A stretch of 64,000 nt of DNA from Archilochus colubris (GCA_023079485.1 CM041086.1:18608401-18672400), one strand, 5' to 3'. Positions 39,101 through 53,174 are shown, counted from the stretch's first letter. Numbers and translations are program-made. Notes: generated from the sequence alone by a model not told the origin.

Positions 39101-42100
39101 TGCAGTAGATTTAGTGGCTTTCCAGAGGACTGGGGTGTAGACACATGGTTTTGCTGTTGATCCATGCCATTGCACAAGAGACAAATTAGAAATTTCTCCA
39201 TGCCCAGAGCAGAGAGACTTCATGCAGTTATGCCAACCAGCTTCTGTTCCCTCCATACTGAATGTTCATGGATCAAAATCCAACTAAAGATTCGTAGTAA
39301 TTAATAAACATGAAAAGAAGATGTTAATTTTTAATGGAAATTAAGAGGTACTAAGGGTAGAAACCACCACAACTGGAAAAAAAAACCAAAACAACACCAA
39401 AGCCAAGCAGTGCAATGGAAGTTTAGTCTGTTTTAAACAAAAGACATTCCCCTGCACCTTTTCCCATATGCAGTAGCAGCAGCTGTCTGCTCCTTCTCTG
39501 TGATGGTGTTGGAAAGAAAATTCCTGTGCCACTCCCTTCCCTCCTTCTCTGTTATCACTGTCCACTGCAGATTTCTTCACACCCTTCATTAAGCCTGATC
39601 CCTCTTACTCTTCGAGCAGAGGCAAAATTATTTCCATTTGATGTTTTCTATCACTGTGCATCTCAATGAAAATACAGTAACTCCCTCTATTAGTGACTTC
39701 CAACTTAGCAGGTCTGTGGCTGTACAGTATCAGTGAAAGCACAGCTGGAGAAATAAAACTCGTGTAAATAGCTGAAAAGATAGGTAAAAGTCTGGGCAGG
39801 GATCCAAAAATACTAAACTACAGACTCCCAACATCTGGTTCAGGGTGGATTCCAAGAAAGACAGAAAGAGAGAAAAAGACAGACAGAAAGAAAGGATTGA
39901 TTTCTCTGTATATTTCTTACATAAGGTTTTCATTTATTTTTTTAATTCATAAAAAATTTTCATCAATTATTGTGCTTGAATTTCTTCACCTTACTGCATC
40001 CTGTTGCTTCTCTGTTTTAGCCATATTAATCAGACTCAAGCAGTGCCTCAGACAGGAGTTACAAGCAACCCTCAGTTTCTTTTTTTTTTTTCTTGTGATA
40101 AAAGCAAATTACAGATACAAACCACTGTACTTTATTACCAAGTCTCTCTCTCTTTTTAGCTAGGACTGGGCTTATGACACATGCAGAATCCCACACTGGT
40201 TTAATGATCTTCCAGGCAAATGAACACTGCAATCCTATCAGTTTCTCAGGTTGTCCAGAGCAAAGCTCAGGACCAACACGAGGCACCCAGGACCCCACCA
40301 CTACCCACGTGGAGAGTAATTTGCTGCTTGGAACAGTTTTGTTGTCTGAGAGCTTCTGATGAGGAGGAGTTCAGAGACACCACACAATTTTCAAAAGCTC
40401 ATACAGGACTTAGCATCACACAAGCCCCCTGTTTTTTAGGGATATTTCTACCCTTAAGGTACCTGAGCTCTTTTCAAAGTCCTGCCCCACCACGTGTAAG
40501 GAACATTATCATCTCTTTCCCCCATGACTGCCTCTTCTGGCCACACAGAATGCCCCACAGACACACCAGGTCTCTCACTGATCCCTTCAGATCAGCCTTC
40601 CCCAACCTTGCTCCACAGAGAGCTGAAGATGCTTCTCTGACAGACTCCGTGCCTCCCCAGGAGCTGTTGCAAGGACTGGGAGCCCTCTGCCTTGTCTGGC
40701 TGTCTCTACCCAACTGTGGGGTTTTGCTTTGTCTGAAGATACTGGTAGCAGGTGACCTGCTCGGCCACCCCACTGCTCACACCCCACTTTTGTCCCCTCT
40801 GCTTTAACCAGCACTCCCTCTCTGGGGTTCCAAGGGTGGCCTCTAGTCCCTGAAACCACCCAAACCTCAAAACCTCTTGATGCCTGCACTCACAATCATC
40901 ATTAAACACACAGATGAGATAATGAGAAGCTCTGAAAAGTCTCCAGACAATCTCAAATTTGCCTACTTTGTGTGCTTCAACGCTGCCTCACTCGGAGCTG
41001 AGCCATGAGTGTTTTGTCTGCTTTCCAAGTGTTATTATGTGCACACAAACACAGAAAGTGAAAAACAACCACACAGAGCAACTGTGTGAGACTCCTGCCC
41101 AAAGACCAATTCCCCCCTACACCTAGGCAAGGTATGAGTTGGCTCACTTTTTCCTCTCTCAAAACAGAAAGAAGGTTGAGGACAATGTTCAGGACTTGGC
41201 AAGGAGGAGGCTGGACACAGCCATCTCAGATCTTTGCCAGGTGCTGTGCCCCAGCCAGGGGCACCAAAGGATTTATTTCCATCAGGAGAGCTTTTATGCA
41301 ACAAGCTAGTGGCTTCCAGGTAGGATATACTGCCAGGAAAATGGCCATAGGCATGTCTCCTTATCCACAATGAGCCTTCAATTATGAAAGGAGGCAATGA
41401 CATTACTGAAATGGGAATCCCATTAGGGCACTGACAGGTAATAGAAGGAGATGAATTCTGTCCCTCAGAAACAAAGTCCTGGAGAAACGAGGAAGCCACC
41501 CTTCTTGAAGACCTGTGCAATTTATTCTTTAAGATTGATGCCTAGGGGGAGTAATTACATATGCATATTATTCAGCCCTGAATTCTTTTCTTCAAGCTCT
41601 CTTTAAATTATGCCAGTTTGGAAGAAAATCTTTTCTACCTGCTCAAAGCTTGGTGTCTCAGAGAGCTCAGCTTTCAGCCCAGCCTGCCCTCCTCCTGCCC
41701 AGGCCATCTCACTTGTGCATCACTCCTGGCTTTGAACTGACCCTTTAGCAAGCACATTCAGCCCTCTAGACCACCAGAAAACAACTGACTTTCACTCTGG
41801 AAATACTTGACTGATGTTCTACTGCCCCAGGCAGAAGAAAGAGAATAAAGCAGCTTGCTGCATAGTTGACAAAGCATCAGTGCTTTGAAAAATGACGGAT
41901 GGGCCCTCCACCCCATACCTTTGTGCTACCCACATCAGTGTGAATGCATGTGTTCACACCCGGGCACCCAGATCACACACTGAACTAAAGGAACAGTCAC
42001 AAGCCAGGAGTAATTTCAAATCAAACAGAATTTCCTTTTGAGTTACACTAGCAGCACTTCATAATGAAAGTGACAGAGAAGTTGCTCTGATGCAATCCAG

Positions 42101-45100
42101 AACCTTTTACCCCATCTCCTGCAGTCAGCAGATGCTCCTGCAATCTGGCAGAAAGCTAACCCCACAGACAGGGCAGTGCAAGAAGCTTTTGCCTGGATGT
42201 CTTTCCAGTTAGTTTGGAACCATTAGGCTGTTTGGAGATCATGGGTACCAGCTGATACACAGCTTGTGGGTTAAAAATGGGGGGGAAAGGGGAAAAAGGA
42301 GAAATGTCTAAATGCAGCCTCCATGACTTGCCTGGTCAGGCAGAATTCATTAAAGCATTTCACCAGTGTTTACATTAGATGAGGCAGAACTCTTGCGCTA
42401 CACAGAATGTACTTGTGCAGCCCATGAGCCACTCAAAAAGATGAATCACGACAGCACATCTATATCCTTCCTTTACAAGGGCACTGCTTTCCAGGAAGAT
42501 CTATGCACAAACAGACTAAAAAGCACACCAAGCCAGTATAGCTTCATCCCCTGCAAAGAAGGCAACACACCGAGGCAGCGAAGCTTAAAGGAAGTCACTT
42601 TTTTCCTAAACCCCAGCCCCCTGGCTTTTCACCACCTGGACACCAGTTCTGAAATGATGACCTCATCATTTATCATTTTACCTTTCAGTGCTTTACTTAA
42701 TACATGACCTGCTCAGTAAAATATTTGCAGACTTGGTACTCTGGTACTTTATCCCATTAGAAAGGCACGCATAACATTTCACTCACATCTCTTTCATGCA
42801 GGTGGTCCTCTGTTCTAACTCAAAGCCAAACAGAATATAAAGTTAGGCCAGTTCAGCAGTGTAGGTGAAGGCATCTGAACTGAGGGAGGGAGTATGGTAA
42901 CTGCAGATGCCAAGGGTGGCTATACATTTCAAAGATAGTGCTAATTTATTTATTTGGCTTACAGTGACCAAATCCATCTGTCCAGTACAGATGATCAACC
43001 ACAAGACGTCTCAGAATCACTACGAATCAACATTTTTTATTAAAATTGTTCACATATGTACCAAGGAGCCACAGAAAGGTGTATTAAAAATGGTCTCATT
43101 CTTTCAGGCAATTCCACTCCATTAAATTTTATGAGTACACATGTCTCAGAAGGAGAAGAAGAGAGGAATAGGAAAAAAAAAATGTATCAGGTACTTCTAT
43201 GTTCCCAGCTTATTTTTAGAAAGTTTAACAGTGCAAAATGTGATGCCTTCTTAGTTCATTTCATTTCTCTGTTTTGTTCTCCCTTCCCATAAAATATTTC
43301 CTGTGCTAGATTGTCTCACAGTAGTTTTATACTGGATCATCTCGTTGCAAATATCTTCAGACACAGCAGTTTAGATTTACAACCAGCAAACAGAATGTAC
43401 CAGTGGAGGTATCAAGACAGAGGAGTTACAGTACCTACAGGCAGGAGGCATTTCTTTTCAGCTTACTTATAACAGAACACATTTGCACAACTGGTTTTGA
43501 TTTCCATTCATATTTCCCACTAAGGAGATAGAGAAATTTGGTGCTTATGGCGCTCGGTGCTGATAGGTACTGGGAATGTTGCCACCTCCAGAGATGACAC
43601 TGGAAACTGAGGGGACTCAGTCACACACAGGTCCTGTCCCAAAGGAAGTCTCCCCTTTCAAAAATAAAACACAGCAGAGAAACATTGGGAAGAAGACTTC
43701 CTCTGCAGGCAAGTATCCTGAAGCACACCCCTTCAGTTCCAGGACAGAGCTTGCCTGACCAAAGAGAAGAGCAAAGGGCAGATCCAAGACACAGAGGTGA
43801 CAGAGCCCGAAAGAGAAAACTTCTGTACAGGAGCCCACAGAGCCCTTTATTATGAAAGGTTGCTAAGGAAATTGTTGGGTTTACAGTGACTTACTACTCT
43901 TTCTCTACTTTTTTTTCAAAGACTCTGCTATTGTGGTCTCAAATTAAGGTTTGGCTTCAGCCTTCAGAAAGACATGAATAATAATAAAACCATATTGCTG
44001 CACATACGACATGATTAAGCAGCTCTCTGGGTTATACACAGAGGAAACGTCTGAAAAGGCACTGGCTGACACTTATCAAAGAATTTGGAAATGGAAATTA
44101 CAGCAGAAAAAAGTAAATTAGTCAAGAATTTTAAGAGAAACAGGATATAATGATCAAATAGATGACATCAAATGAAAACCCCAGATCAGAAACCAGTGCA
44201 AAAAACTTCAGGAAGACATGCTTTCAAACTGGTGACATCATATTTATGTATGTCCTATGCCATCCAGACATATCCTGGTGGTTTCATTAAAGATACAAAG
44301 CACAGGATTTTGAACTCTTGTGGTTTTGTCTCTGTTGTATATCATCACCTTTCCAGGGCTCTGCAAATCAGTGAAGTCAGTCAGTCCCCATTCATAATTC
44401 TGTTGCTCAAATTCTCCTTAAAGTCAAGGTTGGAAGGCAGTGCTTTTCAGTAGGATGCTTGTTGTGAAGAGCAGGCACAGCATTTTTCAAGACATGAGTT
44501 AATGAGTCACACTGTGTTTCCCAAACAAATTAATAACAACAACTAACAATTCATTCCTAAAGTTCCTGCATGCCCACAATTCCAACCGACTGCAGCAGGA
44601 GCCAGAAGTGCTCTGCAGCTTTGAAAATGAAAACCATCCTATGTGTTCCAGCTGAAATTTCTGCAGATTCATCTGATGATAGTTAAAAGGTGAAGCTTAA
44701 AATGTTTGGAAGCCAAATTTTAAAAGAAAAAAATCCTAAACCAGTAAAACACAACGAACTAATTTTAGAACACAGGTTTTTGAGACTTTACCTGCGCAAC
44801 CTGCCACTGAGTAGCAGATTCTATACCTGCTGTCATTGACGCTGACAACATTATCATTAGAGTAAATTATCATCAATTATTCCCCACAAATTACTGATAA
44901 CATTAGCAGAGATCCAAACAGAAGAATGTTCTCTTTCACAAACTCCCAACCACCTAAAAAGAGAAGCTGAAACCTGAACTTATGCCCTGGATGATTCTAT
45001 TTTCATGACAGCATTTTCCATGCACATAGGTACACTTTGTACCTAATGCACTTCTATGTGCAAGGATCTCAGAGGTTTGGTTTCCTTGCTTTTTTACAAG

Positions 45101-48100
45101 TTGGGTCTTAAAATTCCTTCCATCCATGTGGAAAGAGAAGAAGTGGCTCAGGATGGTGCACAGGTTTGACAGTCATCTGCAGTGCAGTTCTTCTGAGTGA
45201 ACAGTTTTTTAAGATTGCAATTCAGGAAAGTACAGTACACACAAAGTCACTTTGGCTTCTGCAGCTCCTCAACAACTGCCTTAGCTCTGCCCTGAAAAGA
45301 AATACCCTAAAACCAAGACTCTTCGTGTTTAGCTATTAGAAACAGCAGCAATCAAATAAAAAAGAAAGATCTGACTTGTGTACAGTAAGCCAAGATGTTG
45401 AGTGAGGACATTTAAGTGAGGGCAGCTGGGGGTTCACCTGTGTGGGGAGAGGAAGGCAGAGCAGCCAGGGTTGTATAAGCAAAGTCACTTATGGAATGTG
45501 CAGAATGTACACGGAGGGTGTGCCCAGAGCAAGGGCAGCATCTGGGGCTGGGGGTGCAGGGAAGAGCCTCCAAAGCCATGAGGAACAGGTTGCCTGACAA
45601 AAAGGCATTTCCAGCCCATCTTCTCTGCCCTTGGACTCAAAGCTACCAAAGTATCCTAAAGATATCAGTGGGGGTAGTACTGCCTGGTATTTCGTGCTAC
45701 TAAGATAATCATAAATAAAATAGTCAACATTTCTTCAGTGCCCTCATCCCCCTTCCTGAAACAGGCAAGACTTCTGCAATTGTTGGCAACGAAGTGCAGG
45801 CAAGATATACAATCAAAGGTAAAGAAAAAACTTCATTCCATTTCCGGAGCAGTCTGGATTTTTTTTGCCCTTTGCTGCTTTGGATATTTTTCCATGACTA
45901 ATTAACACATTCCCCCCTAAAACCTACCCAAAACTCCAAGCACATAAACGGACAAAAGAGAATACTTTGGTTTTTAAATGAATCTGCTTTAACCACTGCA
46001 ATGCTCCTTTTGTTTTCCTCTTCAGGTGCCACTTGCAACAATCAAATCCAAGTGGCAAAGGGATTGAAATTAAGTCCACTTTAAACATACAGATGTTCAT
46101 AAAGCAAGTGCTTGTGAAATCACAGAATAAAACCTCACCCAGCTCAGAGGTGGGTCTGTCTAATTAATGCACAAACCTAAGGATCTGTGGAAATCTGTGT
46201 GCTGAACACATTTGCTAAATATTAGACAATAGTCTTTGGGAATCTGCTATAGCAAAGTGTGCATGAGTATCCTCTAACTTCAACACAAAACCAGATAGGG
46301 GACGAATTCCACTCCTTCCCTCTCAGCTCCAGGACTGGATCCTGTCACTGTTTTGTGACTGTCACCAAGAAAACTGAGTTAACCTACCTACAGTGGTACT
46401 GAACTAGTTCTACTCATCAGAACTAATTATAAGAAAAGTTCACACATTGAATGTCAAAGATGAATCCACAGAGGAAATGTTACACATGAAACACATGTTC
46501 CAGGCATGCTGTTCAAAACTAATCTGAAAAAAATAAGGTCAAGGACCCTGGAGTATTTCTTACAGAGATTCTGCAAGCTAAGTAGTGCAATGGCATTAAA
46601 TAAATTACATGGTTTCAAATTACTCACTATGCAACTACAAACTGCAGAAGAATACAGCTCCTCAGGAGTACTCTGCCTACAGCAGGATAAATGTGTCTGG
46701 AGAAATAGGCAACAGAGAGCAGAAATTGTTCAACAGTTGGCCATGACTTACCTACCAATCTGTAAACACCAACCAACCTCTTCCTCAGGAGCAGGATTTT
46801 GGAGAGATTCATTAAGCAGATCTGTACTGAGAAATTGTGAAGACAACTGTTAGCAGGCCCTGAGAACAATACACAGGAATCCCCTCGATGTGCACAGTCT
46901 CCCCGCAGCAAATGGACACACAGACCCAGAGGCATCTCTGAAGCTCTGTCACACCAGCTCTGGGCAGACCTCAGGACAGGATTGGGGCACTGAGGTAAAT
47001 TTCATTTTGAACCAGACATAATTCACAGCATTTGGTTAATTCTGAAGGTCCAAAGCTTCACACAGAACCATCAGCTCCAGAGACAGCACTTTTTCTAAAC
47101 AAGCACTGCTCACCTTGTATTCAACTTCTGTTAGGAAAGGGATCTCCAGTTCTGGAAATTTCATATTCTCAGGTGCTGTTTTTCATAGAAATGGCCTCAT
47201 TTTTTAGTTCATCAAAAGCAGAAAAAGTAATAAAACCTTTAGATGTTAGGTGATTTTTCATCTTGCTAGGAGCACTTCAGCACAATTCTGATCCACTGTC
47301 ATCCCAGGAAAGGCTGCCTGTAACACACAGAAAGCCAGCTTGGGCTTTAAGCCAGCAAAGCACTTCAGCATAATTTCACCTTTAAGTCCAGGCACCATCC
47401 CACCAACTGTGGTGAAACAACTTAAAAATCATTACAATTCAAAAGCTTAAAGGGTTTGCTAGTCTTGAGCCTTGGTGTGAACTTCCTATAAGGAGTCTCA
47501 CAGCACACAGCACATATTTGGTGTTTCTCATATCCTACCAACCTGAGTAAGGCCCTACAGATGAGCTCCAGGTGAAATTTGATGGGAATGGACAATATTT
47601 GCAAACCTTTCAGCAAAGGCCTTTGTATTCCAGAGTTTCTTATTCCAGGGTAGGTGAGAGTATACTTTATACATCCCAGGAGGAAAATAATGTAGTCAGA
47701 GGGCTCTCAAAGAAATACAAAGGCTACAGACAGGAAAACTATTGTGCATAAATCCAGGTGGAATCATAAGTCTTTCTCAAAATGCTGAAGGAATAAATCC
47801 CCCCCCTGCAAACTACATAAGAAGATGTGGTTCCCATCCACAACTGAGTGGCAAAGCAACTTCCCACTTTGTCACATCTGCCTCCTTTTTTCTCTGTTCC
47901 ATCACTTGAATTCTGTCATGAGAAGAAATGCAAGAAGGGGCAGGGGCTGCATATGCTCATCACCAGGGGAAGAAAAAAGGAGGGAAGAGGGTTTGTACCC
48001 TAGATGCTTGCACATGAATTTGGCTTCAGCCTTGATGGAGTTTACATGCCTTTGAACACTTTCTGTTTCTTTCTGCATTCTTTGCTGCTCCATTTTATTT

Positions 48101-48643
48101 ATTTGCACCTTCTGTGTCTCAGATCTTCTGCCAGACTGCTTATTTAATTCTACTTGATGCACTAAAAACACCATTGTTGTCATCCAAATTAAGCCCTGAA
48201 CATAATAAAAACCTCAAAATAACTCAGACAACCAGTTTTCCATCCTTTGGTCTCACTTGAAGTAGAGTATAAAAACCAGTACTCGGGGGAGCTCTGGAGA
48301 GTTTACACAGGAACAGTTCTAGGTACGTGTCATTTTTTGGCCATGGATTTTTTTTGCTTCCCTATCTTTTCCCTCCATCAGTTAAGGATGCTCAGTCTCC
48401 CCCCTCCAATCTGCAGGCCATTTAGCCCTTCTTCCATTGCAAGGATTAAACGTTTTGTGAATAAACAGGGTACTTTTCAAATATTGAGGTGAGAGTAGCA
48501 AGACAACCCAGATGACCTTTACTGTTGGGAATGGGAGAAGAGAAATAAATCCCAAGTGTCTGTGGAGAAGCAGTTGGGCACCCTGGCTACACTCCTTTTT
48601 CCCTTGTGAAGGACTCCCAGGGATGAGAGGGTGTCTGAAAAGA
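36145..48643. other. Unique DNA, no recognised gene or transposon
   Basis: In this 12.5-kb block the longest frames are 195 codons (40220-40807, plus) and 161 codons (41035-41520, minus). They lie in a GC-richer patch, overlap frames on the opposite strand, and have no recognisable domain. A purine-rich stretch of AGAC/AAAG words is at 39853-39896. Homeodomain-like words cluster near 44835-44905. Nothing supports a gene. Confidence 0.5.
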
Positions 48644-49148
48644 TGTCTTGGTTTTGATCTGGGTGAACTAAAACCCAGAAAACAGAACTGGGCTCTGTTA
48701 CACCCCTCCACCCTCCCAGGGCGAAATAAAAGGGGAAAATAAGGAAGACTTAAAGGTTGTAAGTTAAAACTACATCAGTTTTACTGGAACAGGCAAGAGA
48801 TAGTAATAAATGTGATGAGGAACAAACACACACCAAATCCCATCTCGATGATCCCTGGTATAAGTGTCCAAAGGTCCCTTGTGGCAGAACAAACTCGGAA
48901 AAAGCGTCCACGGCTCTTCCCAGCACCCGATGAACTCGGATCCTGCCAAGCACAGGATCAGCTGATGACAAAAGGACCTAAAGCCCCCCCCCAAGCCCTC
49001 CCAGCGCAGCAAGGAGCAGGAAGGTCCTCCGCACCTGGCTTTTATAGGACATGGCAGGAAAAAGGAAGGAATCCAGACCCGCTCTGGTCTGCCCCCTGGG
49101 TCCCTCACGGCCCTGAACACCTTCTATCTATAGGTCATTGTTTTGACA
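48644..49148 (-). mobile_element. Solo LTR of an endogenous retrovirus-like element
   Basis: Read on the minus strand, the segment has an LTR layout: TGTCAAAACAATG at its start, a CpG-containing U3, a TATA box CCTATAAAAG at 49048-49039, a variant polyadenylation word AGTAAA at 48785-48780, and an end ...AAAACCAAGACA. The ends form a TGTC/GACA inverted pair, giving 505 bp. The ending and the adjoining wording match my memory of songbird ERV LTRs. No gag, pol or env frame lies on either side, so it is a solo LTR left by recombination. The right edge is uncertain: similarity may run to about 49180, and a 7-bp word gaaaaga flanks both sides (48637-48643 and 49183-49189) as a possible but imperfectly placed target duplication. 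Frames of 109-186 codons across it are incidental. Confidence 0.65.
49039..49048 (-). promoter_or_regulatory. TATA box of the solo LTR
   Basis: CCTATAAAAG on the minus strand. A transcript start would be expected 25-30 bp downstream, near 49010. It lies in the expected U3/R position of the LTR and is intact. Confidence 0.55.
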
Positions 49149-49273
49149 CCCTAAAATTAGCCTGGCCCCCCTCAATCCATAAGAAAAGATTAACCATTCC
49201 TTTGGTGCAGAGTCCATCAGGATGGAAGGGAGTTAAAGTGAGTGCCACTGCCCCAAGTATTCGTTTCCTGCAG

Positions 49274-49368
49274 CATGAGGACCAGAAGGGCAAAGTGGTC
49301 CTGCCTGAGGAGCTGGACAGTCCTGCTCAACCTACAGCTAGGTTGAGATGGCAAATGAATCTTATCAG
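49274..49368 (+). other. Candidate exon, plus strand (gene unknown)
   Basis: Acceptor gtattcgtttcctgcag ends at 49273 and the donor gtaagttt starts at 49369, leaving 95 nt. One frame stays open across the segment and reads HEDQKGKVVLPEELDSP and onward, with codon use that looks protein-like; another frame stops near the end. The frame also continues upstream into the solo LTR, which weakens the coding reading because LTR sequence is unlikely to be part of a host frame. It could be a noncoding RNA exon, an exonised sequence beside the LTR, or chance. The peptide was not recognised. Confidence 0.22.
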
Positions 49369-49767
49369 GTAAGTTTAAACACCACATCATCAAGAAAAAT
49401 ACTCACTTGAAATATGAGCTAAAACTCTCAAACTGGGACTAAATTAATTTTGAAGCTGTTCTAGTTTTTAAAGGACTACTTTAGACCTTTTCTTAGAGTC
49501 TCAAGGGCTCCCTTCCATTTTGGTGTAGGTTTGTTGAGGTTTTTTTCACAGAGAATTTACAATTATTCCTACCATTTATGCGATCCAGTAGCACTTCTTA
49601 ATTAGAAAACCAGACTGGAACTTCAACAGCCTGTCTGAGCTCCTCATCTCAGCTCCTCCACTCTGGCAAAGCCCTGGCTGAGAGATAAAACACATATTGT
49701 TTGTTAAGAGCTGTTCATACCAACACTTCCTTCCCCTTGTTACCACGCATTAATCACAAATTAGAAA

Positions 49768-49811
49768 GAAGTTTAATATTGTTAAGACAGAAGTTTAATA
49801 TTGTTAAGACA
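49768..49811. repeat. 22-bp perfect tandem duplication
   Basis: The unit gaagtttaatattgttaagaca occurs twice head to tail without mismatch, with partial continuation (ga) after the second copy. Confidence 0.93.
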
Positions 49812-52800
49812 GAGATCTTATACAAAGCCAGATGAGAGAAATAAATCAGAGAAGTAACAAAATCTTGGAGCATATAGTGCTTTAGCAGAGAATTAATTGA
49901 CTAGAATATCAGTAGGCTACAGATACTTAAGATGCTACCGTAGCAAACAGTGTAAATTTCAAAGTCCTAAACAGTAAATGTTGTGATTAAGCCCAAAACA
50001 TTTTAAGCTTTCACTTCCTGTGCTCAGGATCTCACTTGAATTTTGCCAGTTGTTGACATGAGGAAGCCAAATGGTCATTTTCTGCTTCACTTTCTGTTCA
50101 TACCAGGGTCACTGTTCAGCTCTGACACCAAAACCAGACAGGATCAAGTTTAAATAAAAAAATGCAGTGTCCAGTGGTCTTGTGGGTGTTTTTCCCCACT
50201 CATATCAGAATCTGTAAAAAGCAAAACAGAAACCTACAGATTAGTCCAAAGATACCTGCCAGTAGTCCTTTAGTCCTGAAAAATGAGATTAAAATAAGAT
50301 GCTCACATCTATGAACAATGAAAAGCTCTCCTAAAATAAATCCTTAAAACTGTGGGTTTGGGTTTTTTTCCTGAGTATTATACCATAAACTGCAACAGAC
50401 AAATCCACCAGAAGGTCTGAGACACGAGCAAAAGCTATTTCAACACTGACACTTTCAGCTTCAGCAGAAAAATTATCCTTTTATTTGAAAATGTATTTAC
50501 CACTTTCTACTGTTACCAGTTTTCTTATCCTGCCAGCCTTGCTTGGAAGGGATGCTCTTCCTTACTGAACTTCTCTCAAGAAGAGGTGACCAACAGAAAC
50601 AAAAGTAGCCTGCATAGCTGCCTCTCCACAGCTCTGAGACCCTTGGAACTAGAAGCCCTTCAAAGCTTTCACTGACAGGCAAATTTTTGCACTGAGGCTG
50701 ACAGCCCTGAACCATAATATTTACATTCTTTCCTTTCCATATTGCTTTTCCTTAGCACTTCCACGAGACACTTGAAAACAGAAGGTGAGACACTACAAGG
50801 AGACAGGAGGTTACCTGGCATTGAAGCACTTGAACAGAATTTCAGGAATCTCTTCTTTCCTAATTCATGTCACTTTTTTCAAGCAAATTCAGCTCCCTGT
50901 CCATGTCACTTTCCCAGTCTCTCCTCTTAGTAACTAATCTCTACCCAAGTCTAGTAGAGAAGTAATGAAAAGTTTTCTTTTCAGGCCTTTAATCTCAGAA
51001 AGTTTCCTGCAAATGTCAGCTGCTTCACAGGGGGAATCTCCAAGCTTGAACTAGTCTGGAAAGAGAAACTTCCACTTGTTATTAATTACACTTTACATTC
51101 TAGATTATTTAAGGGGTTTAAAAGAATGGTTTACCACCAGGAAAAAAAATCCTTTCTATGTGATGTATTCTGTATAAGTATACATACACAATGGAGACAT
51201 GTAAATTCTAGTTTCCTAACTGAAGGAAGATTGTATAACGTGCTGGAGACATTAATAATGACATTTATGCTGTTTCCATTAGTTTCACTATAGATACATA
51301 AATGCACATATACATGTGGGCACACTTTATATATATTTATTGGTGTTGGTTTGTGATCATGGTTCTGGGTCAGTGAAACATTGTTGCAGCTCACCCTCCC
51401 TTCATTCCTACAAGTTTCCCACTGCTTCCCATGCACATTTATTTATTCTAGAAGAGCAGGGCACGCCTGTGCTCAGAAGCTTTTCCAAGGGCTTTTGCCA
51501 GTCTGGTATAAACAACACTGAAATCCAAACAGCTCCACTGCACAACATCTCAGGTGCTCGGTGGACCTGGTGTGCTGACAGCTAAAACATTGCAGGCAGG
51601 GCTGGCAATTGTGCCCATGGGAGCTCTACGATTTCTGCAGAACCCCATGAACCAGAAGAGGGAGGGTTGCAAAGCTGAAAAAACTGAAGACCTGGGGCCA
51701 TTTAAGCTTCCCCTCGCCGTCACAAAATTAGCAGGTGCTGCCTCGGCGCTGCATGTGGCTCACAACTTGAAAAGAACACTGGGTCACCTCGCAGTGATGC
51801 TCTGCATCTGCAAGAGATTGCTCATGAATCCACACTGTTAGCCAGCAGTCTTGCTGATCTCCCTCACAGGGTCCAGTTATCCTTGGTTTCACATCCACTT
51901 TTACTTCTTACGGTCTTCGTGTTTCTCCCTCTTTAAGTTCGCTTCTTCCTCGCTTCCGTTTGTGACTGAATTTTTGCTGCTTTTTATGCTTGAGTCTTTC
52001 ATGTCTGCCAAGTGCCCTCTCAGTTCAGATTCTTCCTCAAAACCATTCATTTCTCCACCCTTCTCTAATGCTTTCCTTTAACTGTTCCCAATGGCTTGTC
52101 TCTTTTAGGCTGCAAATCTTTTTGCTTGGGCTTACACTTGGGAGTGTTTATTTGTACAATATCTGATTCATCTGTAATCCTTTGAAAATTCTTACTAATA
52201 TTTTAGTAGGGTTTTTTTTTCCCCCCTCACACTTAGGAAGTGATACGGGGTTTGTCCTTTCTGAAGCCAGAGAGATAAAATGGTCATCCATAACCAGATG
52301 TACAAAGCACAGTGGAAAAAGTAGGTGGTTTCAGCCAGAAAAACTAACAATCAAGAACCTTTTGGCAGGTCTGAATTTTAACTTAAAGCTGCAAAATACA
52401 TCATTTGAGACAGTTTCAAGTCTTGACCAAATCTTTACTGGAAATTACAGTAGCAAAACAAAGCAGAGTCTCCTGAGACACCCTCACATCTCAGCAAACA
52501 TTGCTAATCGCCTGGCAGCTTTCAAGCATTCATTTCATGTAAGAGGGAATGTTCCAGATGATTCTGGAATTTGATGGAAAAGGTTGTTGAATTCAATAAT
52601 ATTTAAAACCCTGGCAGCACTAGCCAATGTCAGACTTGCTGGGCCCAAAAATATGATTTCTCTTAAAATATTATTTCCTTCTCGTAGAGCTTAAGTGCTG
52701 CTCGACTCCAACTTACACTTGTTCCTTGCAAGACCAACTGGCCAGAAATGTTACAGACAAAACCCAAACAATTCACTGTGGGGCCCCACCATAAACAAAG

Positions 52801-53174
52801 TCATATATGAATGCTATTTTTATTACAAAAGCTGTAAAGGTTTCCTGGAAGCTCATCTGTGAAGCTGCTGAATACTGCATACCTAACCAAGGTTTCCATG
52901 ATACAGTCTCCAACTCCATGGACTTTCCAGGAGACAGGCAGATTCTGAATATCCTTCTTCTGTTCCAGTAGAAGTGCTCAGGTTGAGGGAGAGCAAATTA
53001 GCCAGAGTCTTGTGAGTTCCTGACTATTGATCAGGCATTCATTTTTGTTTCTGCAGACAGCAGTAGCATCCACACACAGATCACTTAATTGCTTTTCTGA
53101 CTTTTCAGTTCTGAGTTTTCACTTGAGAGCCTGGAGAGAACAATATTACCTTTAATAACTAGAAGATGTGGCTA

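Noticed and set aside
40220..40807. Longest open frame of the window (195 codons, plus strand)
   Set aside because: Lies in a GC-richer patch with overlapping frames on the opposite strand, is proline/serine/leucine-rich without any domain, and has no splice or promoter support.
48812..49372. 186-codon plus-strand frame
   Set aside because: Runs antisense through the solo LTR; its length reflects few stop codons in CpG-rich LTR sequence. Only its last 95 nt are kept as an exon candidate.
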